Below are positions 1 through 9,286 of a stretch of DNA of 64,000 nt, in pieces. A model generated the notes under the pieces. That model did not search any database and was not told the origin of the DNA. It saw only the letters and a list, made by a program, of their open reading frames with translations. The position numbers and the translations under genes are program-made. Position 1 is the stretch's first letter. Every line of letters begins with the position of its first letter. The stretch is from Paeniglutamicibacter gangotriensis Lz1y (lineage in GTDB: Bacteria > Actinomycetota > Actinomycetes > Actinomycetales > Micrococcaceae): the NCBI RefSeq assembly GCF_000348945.1, contig NZ_AOCK01000012.1, positions 1-64,000 on the forward strand. The letters are read 5' to 3'.

Positions 1-19
1 CCTAGATGACGGTTCTTCG

Positions 20-91
20 TGGGCGATACTGGGATCGAACCAGTGACCTCTTCCGTGTCAGGGAAGCGCGCTACCGCTGCGCCAATCGCCC
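20..91 (-). tRNA. tRNA-Val (anticodon GAC)
   Basis: The reverse complement folds as a complete cloverleaf. The 7-bp acceptor begins GGGCGAT and ends ATCGCCC. The anticodon stem CTTCC/GGAAG carries the loop CTGACAC, so the anticodon is GAC (Val, GUC codons). The T-arm is GGTTCGATCC. The discriminator is A at position 20 and no CCA is encoded. It is the last gene of a Gly-Cys-Val tRNA cluster read on the minus strand. Confidence 0.95.
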
Positions 92-114
92 ATGCTGCTG
101 CATGTTTTACTACG

Positions 115-185
115 AGGTGGGGACGGGATTCGAACCCGCGTAAACGGCTTTGCAGGCCGTTGCCTCGCCTCTCGGCCACCCCACC
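115..185 (-). tRNA. tRNA-Cys (anticodon GCA)
   Basis: On the minus strand the acceptor GGTGGGG pairs with CCCCACC, followed by discriminator U (position 115), as expected for tRNA-Cys. The anticodon stem ACGGC/GCCGT encloses CTGCAAA, giving anticodon GCA. The T-loop TTCGAAT is present and CCA is not encoded. It lies 23 nt from tRNA-Val and is probably co-transcribed with it. Confidence 0.95.
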
Positions 186-246
186 ATAACCAAGTTGAAT
201 AAACCTCTTGGAATGATCGGCAAGCCGATCCGGTGAATCTAATGCG

Positions 247-319
247 AGTGGACAACGAGGTTCGAACTCGCGACCTCGACCTTGGCAAGGTCGCGCTCTA
301 CCAGCTGAGCTATGTCCAC
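247..319 (-). tRNA. tRNA-Gly (anticodon GCC)
   Basis: On the minus strand the acceptor GTGGACA pairs with TGTCCAC. The anticodon stem CGACC/GGTCG encloses TTGCCAA, giving anticodon GCC (Gly). The D-arm AGCTCAGCTGGTAGAGC and T-loop TTCGAAC are canonical. It is the first tRNA of the minus-strand Gly-Cys-Val cluster. No terminator hairpin with a U-tract is seen after the cluster inside the window. Confidence 0.95.
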
Positions 320-530
320 ATGTAAGAAGTGCAATCCGCCTGGAATGTTTCCGTTCCGTTTAGCTGCGTTCCAACGAGTAAAAACTCTATACGAACATTC
401 ACCAAAGTTCCAAATCGGCGGATTCTGGGAGTCGTTTTTGACAAATATCCGTGTGATCACGGGGTTTCCGGATTGCAGAGTAAAACCCGGAAACCACAAA
501 ACGTCGCCGGAACATGGAAAAATCGTTCTC

Positions 531-1394
531 ATGACTTCTCCAGCGCTGGCCCAGCAGACAGATTTTGGGCGCATGTATGCCAGAAAAATAGGCGAACTTC
601 CGGAGGTTCCGTCGATCACCACGGTGATCGGGCAAGAAAAGATGGACTTGGACGGTTGGATAGGTCACATGGCCGCCACAGCTGTCGTGCAGGATCCTCG
701 GCTGGGGGAGGCAGTTGGGAACCCCGCCAAGCTCAAGGCCCTGGCTCGGCAAGCCTCCAGTGCTGCCGTCCAATACCGCGACAGCGCAGCTGCTCGAGGG
801 GATCGCGTCCACCAATACTGCGAAGAAATTGCCCTTCGGGCGATGGGCAAACCGCACCAGGCGGCACAGGCCCGGGAGGCACTGGCAGCCAACGGCGAGG
901 AAGCCTTCGCCGGCCACTTCGATGACTGGTGGGACACCTACCAGGTGCAGCCGCTCGCCGCCGAGGTCACGGTATGGAACGCCAGTGTTGGATACGCGGG
1001 AACCCTTGACCTGGTGGCGACCCTCGGTGGGCGCCTCTGCCTGATCGACTATAAGACCCGCGGAACCGGGCGTGACGGGCGGGTCAAGTCGCTGGATCCA
1101 AAGGTGATCATGCAGCTGGCGGCCGGTGCCAAAGCCGAGGAAATGGTCCTCGATGCCGCGGCCGGGACTTGGGAACCGTGGAAATACTCACAAGACCCCA
1201 TGCTTCTGGGGGTGGCCATCGGTGAAACCGAAGTACAAACCGTGATGGCCAATCCGGACGTCCTGCCCGCGTACTGGTCGAAGTTTTGGTCGCTGCGCCA
1301 GCTCTGGGGAGCCACGCAGCGCGTCAATGGGGCTGGCCCGGCGCTGCGCGAGGTAGGCCCCCCGCCGCCCGCGACCGCCCAATCCGGTCGGTAG
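531..1394 (+). CDS. PD-(D/E)XK nuclease superfamily protein
   Basis: A 287-residue protein. The second half contains the strand-strand pattern AGTLDLVA, about 15 residues, then LIDYKTRG. This is the D...(D/E)xK core of PD-(D/E)XK nucleases (RecB/Cas4-like fold), where the first Asp and the D-Y-K triplet would bind metal. The reading frame stays open upstream to 312, but that stretch overlaps tRNA-Gly, so the ATG at 531 (MTSPALAQQ) is chosen. The ribosome site is weak. It stands upstream of def. Substrate is unknown; a role in DNA processing is inferred from the fold only. Confidence 0.65.
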   Translation: MTSPALAQQTDFGRMYARKIGELPEVPSITTVIGQEKMDLDGWIGHMAATAVVQDPRLGEAVGNPAKLKALARQASSAAVQYRDSAAARGDRVHQYCEEIALRAMGKPHQAAQAREALAANGEEAFAGHFDDWWDTYQVQPLAAEVTVWNASVGYAGTLDLVATLGGRLCLIDYKTRGTGRDGRVKSLDPKVIMQLAAGAKAEEMVLDAAAGTWEPWKYSQDPMLLGVAIGETEVQTVMANPDVLPAYWSKFWSLRQLWGATQRVNGAGPALREVGPPPPATAQSGR

Positions 1395-1514
1395 ACTGTT
1401 CACTGGGACACTGCAGATAGGCGTCAGGTCGGAATTCACGGTGCTGCACCGGCGTCCCCGTCCATCCACAGCACATTGCCGGAAGCACTCCGGCCGAAGG
1501 GAGATGCGGACCGC

Positions 1515-2090
1515 ATGGCCGTATTAGGCATTCGCATTGTTGGCGACCCGATCCTGCGAACACGCGCGGACGAAGTCACCGAGTTCGGGCCCGAACTACG
1601 CAAGCTCGTCTCCGACATGGACGAAACCATGGAGAACGTTGAGGGTGCTGGTCTGGCCGCACCTCAGGTCGGGGTGTCGCTTCGAGTCTTCACCTACCAG
1701 ATCGCCGGCAAACGCGGACACCTGATCAATCCCGTGCTCGAGCTCGGCGACGAAGAACAGGACGACGTGACCGAAGGCTGCCTGTCCATCCCCGGTTTGG
1801 GATACCCGGTGCGCCGCCGCCAATGGACCCGCGCCTCGGGCATGGACGTGGATGGAAACCCTGTGGTCGTGGAGGGCGAAGGATTCCTGGCCCGCTGCCT
1901 GCAACACGAGACCGACCACCTCGATGGCATTCTCTACATCGACAGGCTCGAGGGCGAGATGAAAAAGGATGCCTTCCGCAAACTCCGTGATGCCAACTAC
2001 AACCGCGTCGCTGCCAGCACCGTGACCCAGCGCAGCTCGGCCCTGGGTTCCAGTTTCGGTGCCGGCGCGAGCTTCGGGCACCAAGGATGA
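1515..2090 (+). CDS. def: Peptide deformylase
   Basis: Removes the N-formyl group from nascent proteins. All three family motifs are present: GAGLAAPQVG near residue 47, EGCLSIPG with the metal-binding Cys, and QHETDHLDG carrying the HExxH metal/catalytic site. The length is 191 residues, normal for an actinobacterial deformylase with a short C-terminal tail. The start at 1515 is preceded by an AAGGGAGA ribosome site; the open frame back to 1476 is not needed. The gene overlaps fmt by ATGA, so deformylase and the formylating enzyme are translationally coupled. Confidence 0.96.
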   Translation: MAVLGIRIVGDPILRTRADEVTEFGPELRKLVSDMDETMENVEGAGLAAPQVGVSLRVFTYQIAGKRGHLINPVLELGDEEQDDVTEGCLSIPGLGYPVRRRQWTRASGMDVDGNPVVVEGEGFLARCLQHETDHLDGILYIDRLEGEMKKDAFRKLRDANYNRVAASTVTQRSSALGSSFGAGASFGHQG

Positions 2091-3025
2091 GGGTCCTGTT
2101 CGCTGGCACCCCGCAGGTCGCCGTGGCATCTCTTGACCAACTCGTCAACGATGGATTCGACGTCGTGGCAGTGCTCACCCGCGAAGACGCGCCGATCGGA
2201 CGCAAACGGGTCATGACCCCCTCCCCGGTGGCGGCCCGCGCCGCGGAGCTGGGCATCGAGATCATCCATGCCAACCGCATTGACGAGGTCACCCAAGAAC
2301 GAATCGCCGCGCTGTCGGCAGATATCGCTGCGATTGTCGCCTACGGCGGTCTGGTCCCCGAAAAAGCGCTGGGCATCCCGCGGCTCGGTTGGGTCAATTT
2401 ACACTTCTCGCTGCTTCCGGCCTGGCGTGGTGCCGCGCCGGTACAGCACTCGATCATGTCCGGGGACGATGTCACCGGGGCAGTGACTTTCCAACTGGAA
2501 AAGGGTCTGGACACCGGTCCGGTCTTCGGTACCTTGACCGAGGCCATCGACCCTGCCGACACCGCAGGGGAGCTGTTAGGCCGGCTGGCCGTCTCCGGTT
2601 CGGTGCTGTTGTCCCAGACACTTTCGGGTCTGGACACCGGCGCCCTGAGGGGCATCCCGCAGCAGGGGGAGGGCAGCTACGCGCACAAGCTGACGCTGGT
2701 CGACGGCAAGATCGATTGGAACGCTCCGGCGCTGGCCATCCGTCGGAAAATCAATGGAACCACCCCTGACCCAGGGGCCTGGACCGAACTTGAGGGGCAA
2801 CGGTTCAAGATTGGTCCGCTGCTCCCCGCCACAGATGTCGATGGTTTGGCCCCCGGCCAGGTGGAAATCACCGCGGGCAAGCAGCCACGCGTCGTCGTGG
2901 GCACCGGCTCGCACGGTGTGGAACTTGTCCAGGTGCAGCCACCGGGCAAAAAAATGATGAACGCAGCAGATTGGGCGCGAGGGATTCTCGCCTCCGGAAC
3001 CGTGGAAAAGGTGAAATTCGCATGA
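2087..3025 (+). CDS. fmt: Methionyl-tRNA formyltransferase
   Basis: Formylates initiator Met-tRNA using 10-formyl-tetrahydrofolate. The 312-residue protein starts MRVLFAGTPQVAV and has the formyltransferase signature HFSLLPAWRGAAPVQ with the folate-site region around residues 100-150. A C-terminal domain binds tRNA. The start codon overlaps the def stop (ATGA) and the stop overlaps the rsmB start (ATGA), so it is the middle of a tightly packed operon. Confidence 0.97.
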   Translation: MRVLFAGTPQVAVASLDQLVNDGFDVVAVLTREDAPIGRKRVMTPSPVAARAAELGIEIIHANRIDEVTQERIAALSADIAAIVAYGGLVPEKALGIPRLGWVNLHFSLLPAWRGAAPVQHSIMSGDDVTGAVTFQLEKGLDTGPVFGTLTEAIDPADTAGELLGRLAVSGSVLLSQTLSGLDTGALRGIPQQGEGSYAHKLTLVDGKIDWNAPALAIRRKINGTTPDPGAWTELEGQRFKIGPLLPATDVDGLAPGQVEITAGKQPRVVVGTGSHGVELVQVQPPGKKMMNAADWARGILASGTVEKVKFA

Positions 3026-4575
3026 GCGAATTCGGACAGGGACGCTCAGATCGTCCGCGACGCAGCGAACCGAACCGCGGCGGAGGCCAGGAGCGACGCG
3101 ACGACGCAGGGCGCACCCGCAACCGTGGGGGAGCCGGTCCACGCCAATTCAGCTCCTCGGCGCCTTCGGCCCGAAACCGTCGTGCCGACCAGGCGCGGTT
3201 GACGGCCTTCGAGGTGCTGCGCGCCGTCGCCGAAAACGACGCCTACGCCAACCTGGTGCTTCCTGCTCGGATCCGCGAACATCACTTGGACCGCCGCGAC
3301 GCGGGCTTCGCCACCGAGCTCACCTATGGTGCGCTGCGTGGACAGGGGCTCTACGACGCGATCCTAGCCCGCTGTGTGGACCGCCCGCTGGATCAGTTGG
3401 ACCCGGCCGTGCTGGACGCCTTGCGTCTGGGCGCCCACCAGCTGTTGGCCATGCGCGTACCCAACCACGCGGCATTGGACGAGATGGTGTCGCTGGCCCG
3501 CATGGTCATCGGCGCCGGGGCCTCGGGCCTGATCAACGCGGTGCTGCGCAAGGTCTCGCTGAAAGATCTTGAGACCTGGAGCGAGGAACTTGTCGCTGGG
3601 ATCACCGATGAGAACGCCGCTGCGGCGCTGGTCCATTCGCACCCCGAGTGGATTGTCCGTGCGCTGCGTCAGGCGCTGGTGGCCCACGGCCGCGACGCCT
3701 CCGAAATCACTGAGCTGCTCATCGCCGACAACGTTGCCCCCGTGGTGAACCTCGTGGCGCTGCCCGGCATCGGGTCACTGGATGAGGCCCTTGATCAAGG
3801 AGCCGAGCCAGGTACCTTGGTCGCCGACTCGGCTTACTACCAGGGCGGGGACATCGCCCGGTTGGCCTCGGTGCGCGAAGGCAGCACCCGAGTCCAAGAC
3901 GCAGGTTCCCAGCTGGTGGCTCGGGCATTGGCACAGGTGCCGCTGCCTGACGGCGGAGAAGACACCTACTGGTTGGATCTGTGCGCAGGCCCCGGCGGTA
4001 AGGCAGCACTGCTCGCAGCCCTTGCTGATCAGCACGGCGCCAAGCTCACTGCCAATGAACCGACCCAGCACCGGGCCGAACTTGTGTCCAAAGCCCTGAT
4101 GGCGGTTGACCCGGAAACGTGGATGATTTCGGTGCGTGACGGACGCGAGTACGGAGAATCCGAGTACTCCGGTGGCTACGACCGTGTCATGGTCGATGCC
4201 CCCTGCTCGGGCTTGGGCGCGCTGCGTCGTCGCCCGGAATCTCGCTGGCGCAAGACACCACGCGATGTAGCGGAGCTGACCATCCTGCAGGGTGAATTGC
4301 TTGACGCGGCACTTTCCGCGGTGCGCGTGGGCGGCGTGGTCGCCTACATGACCTGCTCGCCGCACCCTGCCGAAACCGTGGCGGTAGTCGATGACCTGTT
4401 GGCCAGAAACAAAAATGTCCGCTTGATGGACACCGGGGCCGCCCTTGAGGCTGCAGCGTTGCCGGGCCTGGCCTCCGCTGCCCGTCCCTTGGGTGAGGGC
4501 AGCACCATCCAGCTGTGGCCGCACATCCACAGCACCGATGCCATGTTCATGGCGTTGTTCACCCGTACCGCATAA
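3022..4575 (+). CDS. rsmB: 16S rRNA (cytosine-5) methyltransferase, RsmB/Sun family
   Basis: 517 residues. A basic, low-complexity N-terminal tail (residues 1-55, rich in R, G and N) is followed by a NusB-like RNA-binding domain (about 55-190) and a SAM-dependent m5C methyltransferase domain. SAM motif I is LDLCAGPGG at 318. Motif IV is DAPCSG with Cys395, and motif VI is TCSPHPAE with the nucleophile Cys445. The start is the ATG overlapping the fmt stop; an ATG at 2971 inside fmt is less likely. The extended Arg-rich tail is usual in actinobacterial members. Confidence 0.93.
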   Translation: MSEFGQGRSDRPRRSEPNRGGGQERRDDAGRTRNRGGAGPRQFSSSAPSARNRRADQARLTAFEVLRAVAENDAYANLVLPARIREHHLDRRDAGFATELTYGALRGQGLYDAILARCVDRPLDQLDPAVLDALRLGAHQLLAMRVPNHAALDEMVSLARMVIGAGASGLINAVLRKVSLKDLETWSEELVAGITDENAAAALVHSHPEWIVRALRQALVAHGRDASEITELLIADNVAPVVNLVALPGIGSLDEALDQGAEPGTLVADSAYYQGGDIARLASVREGSTRVQDAGSQLVARALAQVPLPDGGEDTYWLDLCAGPGGKAALLAALADQHGAKLTANEPTQHRAELVSKALMAVDPETWMISVRDGREYGESEYSGGYDRVMVDAPCSGLGALRRRPESRWRKTPRDVAELTILQGELLDAALSAVRVGGVVAYMTCSPHPAETVAVVDDLLARNKNVRLMDTGAALEAAALPGLASAARPLGEGSTIQLWPHIHSTDAMFMALFTRTA

Positions 4576-4611
4576 GACCGCCGTTCCCCAGCCAGGAGCC
4601 AGAAAAACACC

Positions 4612-5283
4612 ATGCGCACTTGCCAGATCAACCCGTCGATCCTTTCTGCGGATTTCACCAACCTCGAGCGTGAACTCAGCCGCATCCACACGGCCGATGC
4701 GGTCCACGTCGATGTCATGGACAATCACTTCGTGCCCAACCTGACCCTCGGGTTGCCGGTGGTGAAACGGCTCGGCGAGGTCAGTGCGCTGCCGCTGGAT
4801 GTACACCTAATGATCAGTGACGTCGACCGCTGGGGTCCCGGGTATGCCGAGGCGGGAGCCGCATCGGTGAGTTTCCATGCGGAGGCCTCGGCCGCTCCGA
4901 TCAAGTTGGCGCGGGACCTGCGGGCTGCAGGAGCCCGGGCCTCCATGGCCTTGCGCCCGGCTACGCCTATTGAGCCGTACCTGGACATGCTCCCGGAGCT
5001 GGACATGGTGCTGTTAATGACGGTGGAGCCGGGATTTGGGGGACAAGCATTCCTCGATGTGGTTCTGCCCAAGATCCGTCGGGCTCGGGCGGCCATCGAT
5101 GGTTCGGGGCTGCCGATCGCGCTGCAGGTCGATGGCGGGGTCACCCGCGAGACGATCCTGCGTGCGGCTGAGGCCGGGGCCGATGTCTTTGTGGCGGGCT
5201 CCTCGGTGTACGGAACCGAAGATCCAGCTGAGGCCGTGGTCACATTAAGAAATCTTGCCGCCGCCACCCCGGTTTCCATGTAA
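4612..5283 (+). CDS. rpe: Ribulose-phosphate 3-epimerase
   Basis: Interconverts ribulose-5-phosphate and xylulose-5-phosphate in the pentose phosphate pathway. The 223-residue TIM barrel begins [10 protein letters not shown] and has [12 protein letters not shown] (metal/catalytic Asp), HLMISD, and the second catalytic region [10 protein letters not shown] with phosphate-binding loops QVDGGV and AGSSVYG. An AGGAG ribosome site precedes the start. The position just before the riboflavin operon fits metabolism, since ribulose-5-phosphate is the direct substrate of RibB. Confidence 0.96.
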   Translation: MRTCQINPSILSADFTNLERELSRIHTADAVHVDVMDNHFVPNLTLGLPVVKRLGEVSALPLDVHLMISDVDRWGPGYAEAGAASVSFHAEASAAPIKLARDLRAAGARASMALRPATPIEPYLDMLPELDMVLLMTVEPGFGGQAFLDVVLPKIRRARAAIDGSGLPIALQVDGGVTRETILRAAEAGADVFVAGSSVYGTEDPAEAVVTLRNLAAATPVSM

Positions 5284-5306
5284 TACTGTTAGCTACAACT
5301 ACACAA

Positions 5307-5448
5307 CGTGCTCCGGGGTCGGTGTAAGTCCGAACCGGCGGTTATAGTCCGCGACCCAAGCGTCAGGGAATTCCTTGGAATTTCCGAAACTTGGTTGAAC
5401 TGGTGAAATTCCGGTACCGACAGTTAAAGTCTGGATGGGAGAAGCACG
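5307..5448 (+). promoter_or_regulatory. FMN riboswitch (RFN element)
   Basis: The conserved RFN pattern is visible. P1 pairs CGTGC (5307-5311) with GCACG (5444-5448). The 5' core GGGGTCGGTGTAAGTCCGAA is followed by CCGGCGGTTATAGTCCGCGACCC, a variable hairpin, CTGGTGAAATTCCGGTACCGAC, AGTTAAAGTCTGGATGGGAGAAG, and the P1 closing strand. It lies directly upstream of pnuX and the rib genes, so FMN is expected to shut down the operon. Confidence 0.95.
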
Positions 5449-5487
5449 TACACGCAACACCAGCGCTCTCGCTAGTGTGCATGGATA

Positions 5488-5605
5488 GGATTACGAAGAA
5501 TCCGTAAGGATCTCCTTCGAAAACCGTAAATCCTGCCACACCTGCAGGCCCATACGGTGGAACCGTCGTATCGAACCCCCGGAGTCATCGCGGCTTGACA
5601 GGAGG
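5488..5605 (+). promoter_or_regulatory. Probable expression platform of the FMN riboswitch
   Basis: The 160 nt between aptamer and pnuX contain nested hairpins. CGAAG (5494) pairs with CTTCG (5515), and inside it ATCC pairs with GGAT around a GTAA loop. An outer stem pairs AGGATTACG with CGTAAATCCT (5525-5534). There is no U-tract, so a classical terminator is unlikely. TCCTG at 5531 and TCTCCTT at 5511 can pair with the CAGGAGG ribosome site near 5599-5605. I infer translational control by sequestering that site; pairing was checked by eye only. Confidence 0.45.
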
Positions 5606-5608
5606 ACG

Positions 5609-6310
5609 ATGGATTTTCTGCGGTGGCTCATTGAAGCTTTCAATTCTTACATTACGGTGGGCAGCAGCGCGCTGCTTGTTCGCGAAGTGGTGGGCAACGT
5701 CTTTGGACTTGCCTCTGCCCTAGGCGGCATTCGCCGCAAGGTCTGGGCCTGGCCCGTCGGCATCGTGGGGAACATTCTGCTGCTGACGGTATTCCTGGGC
5801 AGCATTTTCGGCCACGACCAGACGGCAAACCTGCTGGGCCAGGCCGGGCGCCAAATCATGTTCATTGCCGTGTCCTTCTGGGGTTGGCAACGCTGGAAGG
5901 CCAGCCGAGAATCCGGCGGAAGCGCGGTCACCCCGCGCTGGGCCACCGGCACCGAACGCCTTTCATTGGCCGTGGTTATGGTCGTCGGCACCGTTGTCCT
6001 GACCCCCATTTTTGGGGCTTTGGGCTCCTACGAACCGGTGTGGGCCGATGCCTGGACGTTCGTCGGGTCGTTGTTGGCCACCTACGGCATGGCCAAGGGC
6101 CTGGTCGAATTCTGGTTGATCTGGGTTCTTGTCGACGTGGTCGGGGTGCCGCTGCTCTTCAGTGCCGGCTACTACGCCAGCGCCTTCATGTATCTCTTCT
6201 ACGGCTGCTTCACTCTGGCCGGGTTCTTCATCTGGTGGAAAGCCAAGAACGACTCCAAGCCCAGCGTTGAAACCGAGATGCCCGATCCCACGGTGAAGGC
6301 GAGGACCTGA
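5609..6310 (+). CDS. pnuX: Riboflavin transporter, PnuC/RibM family
   Basis: A 233-residue membrane protein with about six to seven hydrophobic segments. The PnuC-like pattern (N-VFG-A-ALGGIRRKVWAWPVGIVGN, then FWGWQRW, then WIWVLVDVVGVPL-like and Y-SAFMYLFYG) is clear. PnuC proteins import vitamin precursors by facilitated diffusion. Being first gene behind an FMN riboswitch and followed by rib genes points to riboflavin rather than nicotinamide riboside. The start is supported by the AGGAGG site a few bases upstream. The stop overlaps the ribD start by one base. Confidence 0.88.
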   Translation: MDFLRWLIEAFNSYITVGSSALLVREVVGNVFGLASALGGIRRKVWAWPVGIVGNILLLTVFLGSIFGHDQTANLLGQAGRQIMFIAVSFWGWQRWKASRESGGSAVTPRWATGTERLSLAVVMVVGTVVLTPIFGALGSYEPVWADAWTFVGSLLATYGMAKGLVEFWLIWVLVDVVGVPLLFSAGYYASAFMYLFYGCFTLAGFFIWWKAKNDSKPSVETEMPDPTVKART

Positions 6311-7362
6311 TGGACACCTCACGCACCACCGCCGCCATGCGCCTTGCCCTTGAACTGGCGCGCCGTGGAACCCGCGGCGTCAACCCCCTGGTCGGCGCGG
6401 TCATCATGGACGCCGAAGGCACGATTCTTGCCACCGGTTACCATCGCGGCGCAGGAACCCCGCATGCCGAGGCCGATGCTCTGAGCCGTCTCGGCACCCT
6501 CGACCCTGCCGCTGCCCAAGCAGCCACCATGGTCGTCTCGCTGGAGCCGTGCAACCACAGCGGCCGGACCGGCCCGTGCTCACGCGCCATCATCGATGCT
6601 GGCATCGGAAACGTTGTCTTCGCGGTCTCGGACGGAGGAAAAACCTCGGGTGGGGGAGGCGAAGCCTTGCGGTCGGCAGGCCTCAACGTTGACCACGGCT
6701 TGCTCGAGGCAGAAGCTCGAGACCTGAACCACCGGTGGTTCACCGCCCGAGCCCATCACCGCCCATTCACCACCTTGCACCTGGCCCAAACCCTTGACGG
6801 CCGTATTGCCGCCAAGGATGGCACCAGCCAATGGATTACCTCCCCGAGATCGTTGCTGCATGCCCATCAGGTGCGCGCATCGGTCGGGGCGATCGTGGTG
6901 GGCACCGGTACCGTGTTCGCCGATGACCCGCGGCTGAACGCCCGCAACGAACACGGGGAACCCTTCTCCACCCAACCGCGCCGCATCGTCATGGGTCTGC
7001 GCGACATCCCAGCCGACGCGGCGCTGAAAGCCGACAGTAACTGGGAGCAGGTTCGCACCCGCGACCCGTACGAGGTGCTGGCGCTTATTTCCGCACGGGA
7101 CATCGGACACGTGCTGATTGAGGGCGGGGCCTCCATTGCCACCGCATTCCTCGCCGCGGACCTGGTCGATGAGATCTTCCTCTACCAGGCACCCCTACTG
7201 CTGGGTGCCGGCCGCAACAGCGTGGGCGACCTCGGCGTGGAGACCCTTGCTGCGGCCCGCCGTTTCCGGCTCGATCCCATCGACGGCGAAGCGGTGCGAC
7301 TGCTGGGCCCCGACATCCTCACTCATCTTGAACCTCTGCCGGCCGAGACCGGCACACCCTAA
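6310..7362 (+). CDS. ribD: Bifunctional pyrimidine deaminase/reductase RibD
   Basis: Catalyses the second and third steps of riboflavin synthesis from GTP. The N-terminal deaminase domain (about 1-145) has the zinc site TPHAEADAL and EPCNHSGRTGPC. The C-terminal reductase domain (about 150-350) starts at TLHLAQTLDGRIAAKDG and includes the NADPH-site region near EGGAS. At 350 residues it is a normal full-length fusion. It sits immediately after pnuX and 11 nt before ribE. Confidence 0.97.
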   Translation: MDTSRTTAAMRLALELARRGTRGVNPLVGAVIMDAEGTILATGYHRGAGTPHAEADALSRLGTLDPAAAQAATMVVSLEPCNHSGRTGPCSRAIIDAGIGNVVFAVSDGGKTSGGGGEALRSAGLNVDHGLLEAEARDLNHRWFTARAHHRPFTTLHLAQTLDGRIAAKDGTSQWITSPRSLLHAHQVRASVGAIVVGTGTVFADDPRLNARNEHGEPFSTQPRRIVMGLRDIPADAALKADSNWEQVRTRDPYEVLALISARDIGHVLIEGGASIATAFLAADLVDEIFLYQAPLLLGAGRNSVGDLGVETLAAARRFRLDPIDGEAVRLLGPDILTHLEPLPAETGTP

Positions 7363-7373
7363 GGACACAACAC

Positions 7374-8006
7374 ATGTTCACCGGAATCATTAGCGGCATG
7401 GGCCGCATCGAGGCCATCGACGCCACCCCGGAGACCGACTCGGTCATCCTGCGCATCCTGGCCCCGAACCATACCGAGAATCTTGACCTGGGCGGGTCCA
7501 TCGCCATCAACGGCGTCTGCCTGACCGCCACCTCCATCGCCGGGGACACCCTGTCCCTGGACGTCATGGGCGAAACCTTGCGCCACACCACCATCGGTGC
7601 GCTGGAAGTGGGCGAAGCCATCAACCTTGAACGCTGTGTGAAGGCCGGCGGCCGACTCGACGGACATGTGGTCCAGGGGCACGTCGACGGCGTCGGAGAG
7701 CTCATCGAGCACGAATCATTAGGCGCCTGGGACCGCTTCCGCTTTGCGATCCCCTTCGAACTGGCCAAATATGTGGCCAAGAAGGGGTCCATAGCCATCG
7801 ATGGGATCTCCCTGACCGTCACCGAGGTCTCACCGGCCAGCACAAAAGACCAATGGTTCGAGGTCGGGATCATCCCCACCACGCTGCGCGAAACGACCCT
7901 AGGCCAGCGCGTACTAGGATCCGCGGTCAACCTCGAAGTCGACGTCATGGCCAAGTACGCCGAACGTCTGGTCTCCTTCACCTCCACCGAAAGCAGCGCA
8001 TCATGA
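7374..8006 (+). CDS. ribE: Riboflavin synthase, alpha chain
   Basis: Dismutates two 6,7-dimethyl-8-ribityllumazines into riboflavin and a pyrimidinedione. The 210-residue protein starts MFTGIISGMGRIE and has the two tandem barrel repeats typical of the family: INGVCLTAT with LDVMGETL in repeat one, IDGISLTVT with GIIPTTLRETTLG in repeat two, plus GHVVQGHVDG. The stop overlaps the ribBA ATG (ATGA). Confidence 0.97.
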   Translation: MFTGIISGMGRIEAIDATPETDSVILRILAPNHTENLDLGGSIAINGVCLTATSIAGDTLSLDVMGETLRHTTIGALEVGEAINLERCVKAGGRLDGHVVQGHVDGVGELIEHESLGAWDRFRFAIPFELAKYVAKKGSIAIDGISLTVTEVSPASTKDQWFEVGIIPTTLRETTLGQRVLGSAVNLEVDVMAKYAERLVSFTSTESSAS

Positions 8007-9286
8007 GCCACGATCCCATTCGCCTTGATTCCATCGAGGCTGCGATCAGTGCCATCGCCGCCGGGCAGGCCGTCGTGGTGGTTGACGACGCCGACCGCGA
8101 GAACGAGGGCGACATCATCTTCGCCGCAGAATTCGCCACCCCGGAACTGATGGGCTGGACCATCCGGCACTCCTCGGGCGTGGTCTGCACCCCGATGACT
8201 GGTGAGCGTGCCGACGCGATGGGCTTGCCACCGATGGTGGAGAACAACCAAGACGCCAAGGGCACCGCTTACACGGTCTCCTGCGACGCGGCCCACGGCA
8301 CCTCCACCGGCATCAGCGCCGCGGACCGCGCCCTGACCTCACGTATCCTGGCAGACCCTGCCTCCGGCCCCGAGCTGATCAACCGCCCCGGGCACATCTT
8401 CCCGCTGCGTGCCGTCGACGGCGGGGTGCTGGTGCGCCGCGGCCACACCGAGGCCAGCGTCGATTTGTGCCAGGCCGCAGGGCTGGAACCCGTGGGCGTC
8501 ATCGCCGAGCTGGTGCATGACGACGGATCGATGATGCGCCTTCCGGCACTGCGCGAGTTCGCCGATCTGTGGAACATCCCGTTGGTGAGCATCGAGGACC
8601 TGGCCGCCTGGCGCGCCACCTCCGATGCCGAGCCTGCTGTAGGCACCAGCGCCGCCGCGGTGCAGGGTGGTCCGGAGGTCAAGGTCCCCACCCCGCACGG
8701 GGAATTCATGGTCCGCGCCTGGCGCGAACGCGGCAATGGCACCGAGCACCTCTCCCTCAGCGCCGCTGGCCCCGACGGCACGATGCCCCGTGAGCCGCTG
8801 GTGCGCGTGCACTCCGAGTGCCTCACCGGCGACGTCTTCGGGTCCTACCGCTGCGACTGCGGCGAGCAGCTCGAAGCTGGACTGGCTGCCATCAACGAAT
8901 ACGGCGGGGTGCTGGTCTACCTACGCGGCCACGAGGGCCGCGGCATCGGGCTGGCCAACAAGATCCGCGCCTACGCGCTACAGGACGGCGGAGCCAACAC
9001 CGTCGCGGCCAACGAACAGCTGGGACTTCCTGTGGACGCCCGGAACTACGACGCGGCGGCAGCGATCCTCAACGCCATGGAGATTCGCCGGATCCGGTTG
9101 ATCACCAACAACCCGTTGAAGGAAGAATGGCTGGAGAACGCAGGGATCGCGGTCTCCGAGCGCGTCCCCACCCTGGTCGCAGCCCGTCCCGAGAACCTTG
9201 AATACCTACGCACCAAGCAAGAGCTGCTGCATCACACGCTGCAATTGCCATCCACCGAAAACACCAACCCAGGAGCAAAATCATGA
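8003..9286 (+). CDS. ribBA: Bifunctional DHBP synthase / GTP cyclohydrolase II
   Basis: Supplies both starting branches of riboflavin synthesis. The N-terminal half makes 3,4-dihydroxy-2-butanone 4-phosphate from ribulose-5-phosphate ([10 protein letters not shown] metal site; GHTEASVDL). The C-terminal half opens GTP (zinc Cys in [31 protein letters not shown]). The 427-residue length is typical. The ATG at 8003 overlaps the ribE stop, so the longer open frame from 7853 is rejected. Its stop overlaps ribH. Confidence 0.97.
   Translation: MSHDPIRLDSIEAAISAIAAGQAVVVVDDADRENEGDIIFAAEFATPELMGWTIRHSSGVVCTPMTGERADAMGLPPMVENNQDAKGTAYTVSCDAAHGTSTGISAADRALTSRILADPASGPELINRPGHIFPLRAVDGGVLVRRGHTEASVDLCQAAGLEPVGVIAELVHDDGSMMRLPALREFADLWNIPLVSIEDLAAWRATSDAEPAVGTSAAAVQGGPEVKVPTPHGEFMVRAWRERGNGTEHLSLSAAGPDGTMPREPLVRVHSECLTGDVFGSYRCDCGEQLEAGLAAINEYGGVLVYLRGHEGRGIGLANKIRAYALQDGGANTVAANEQLGLPVDARNYDAAAAILNAMEIRRIRLITNNPLKEEWLENAGIAVSERVPTLVAARPENLEYLRTKQELLHHTLQLPSTENTNPGAKS

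Noticed and set aside
312-530. N-terminal extension of the PD-(D/E)XK protein starting at 312
   Set aside because: The extension overlaps tRNA-Gly and has non-coding composition; the ATG at 531 gives a sensible protein.
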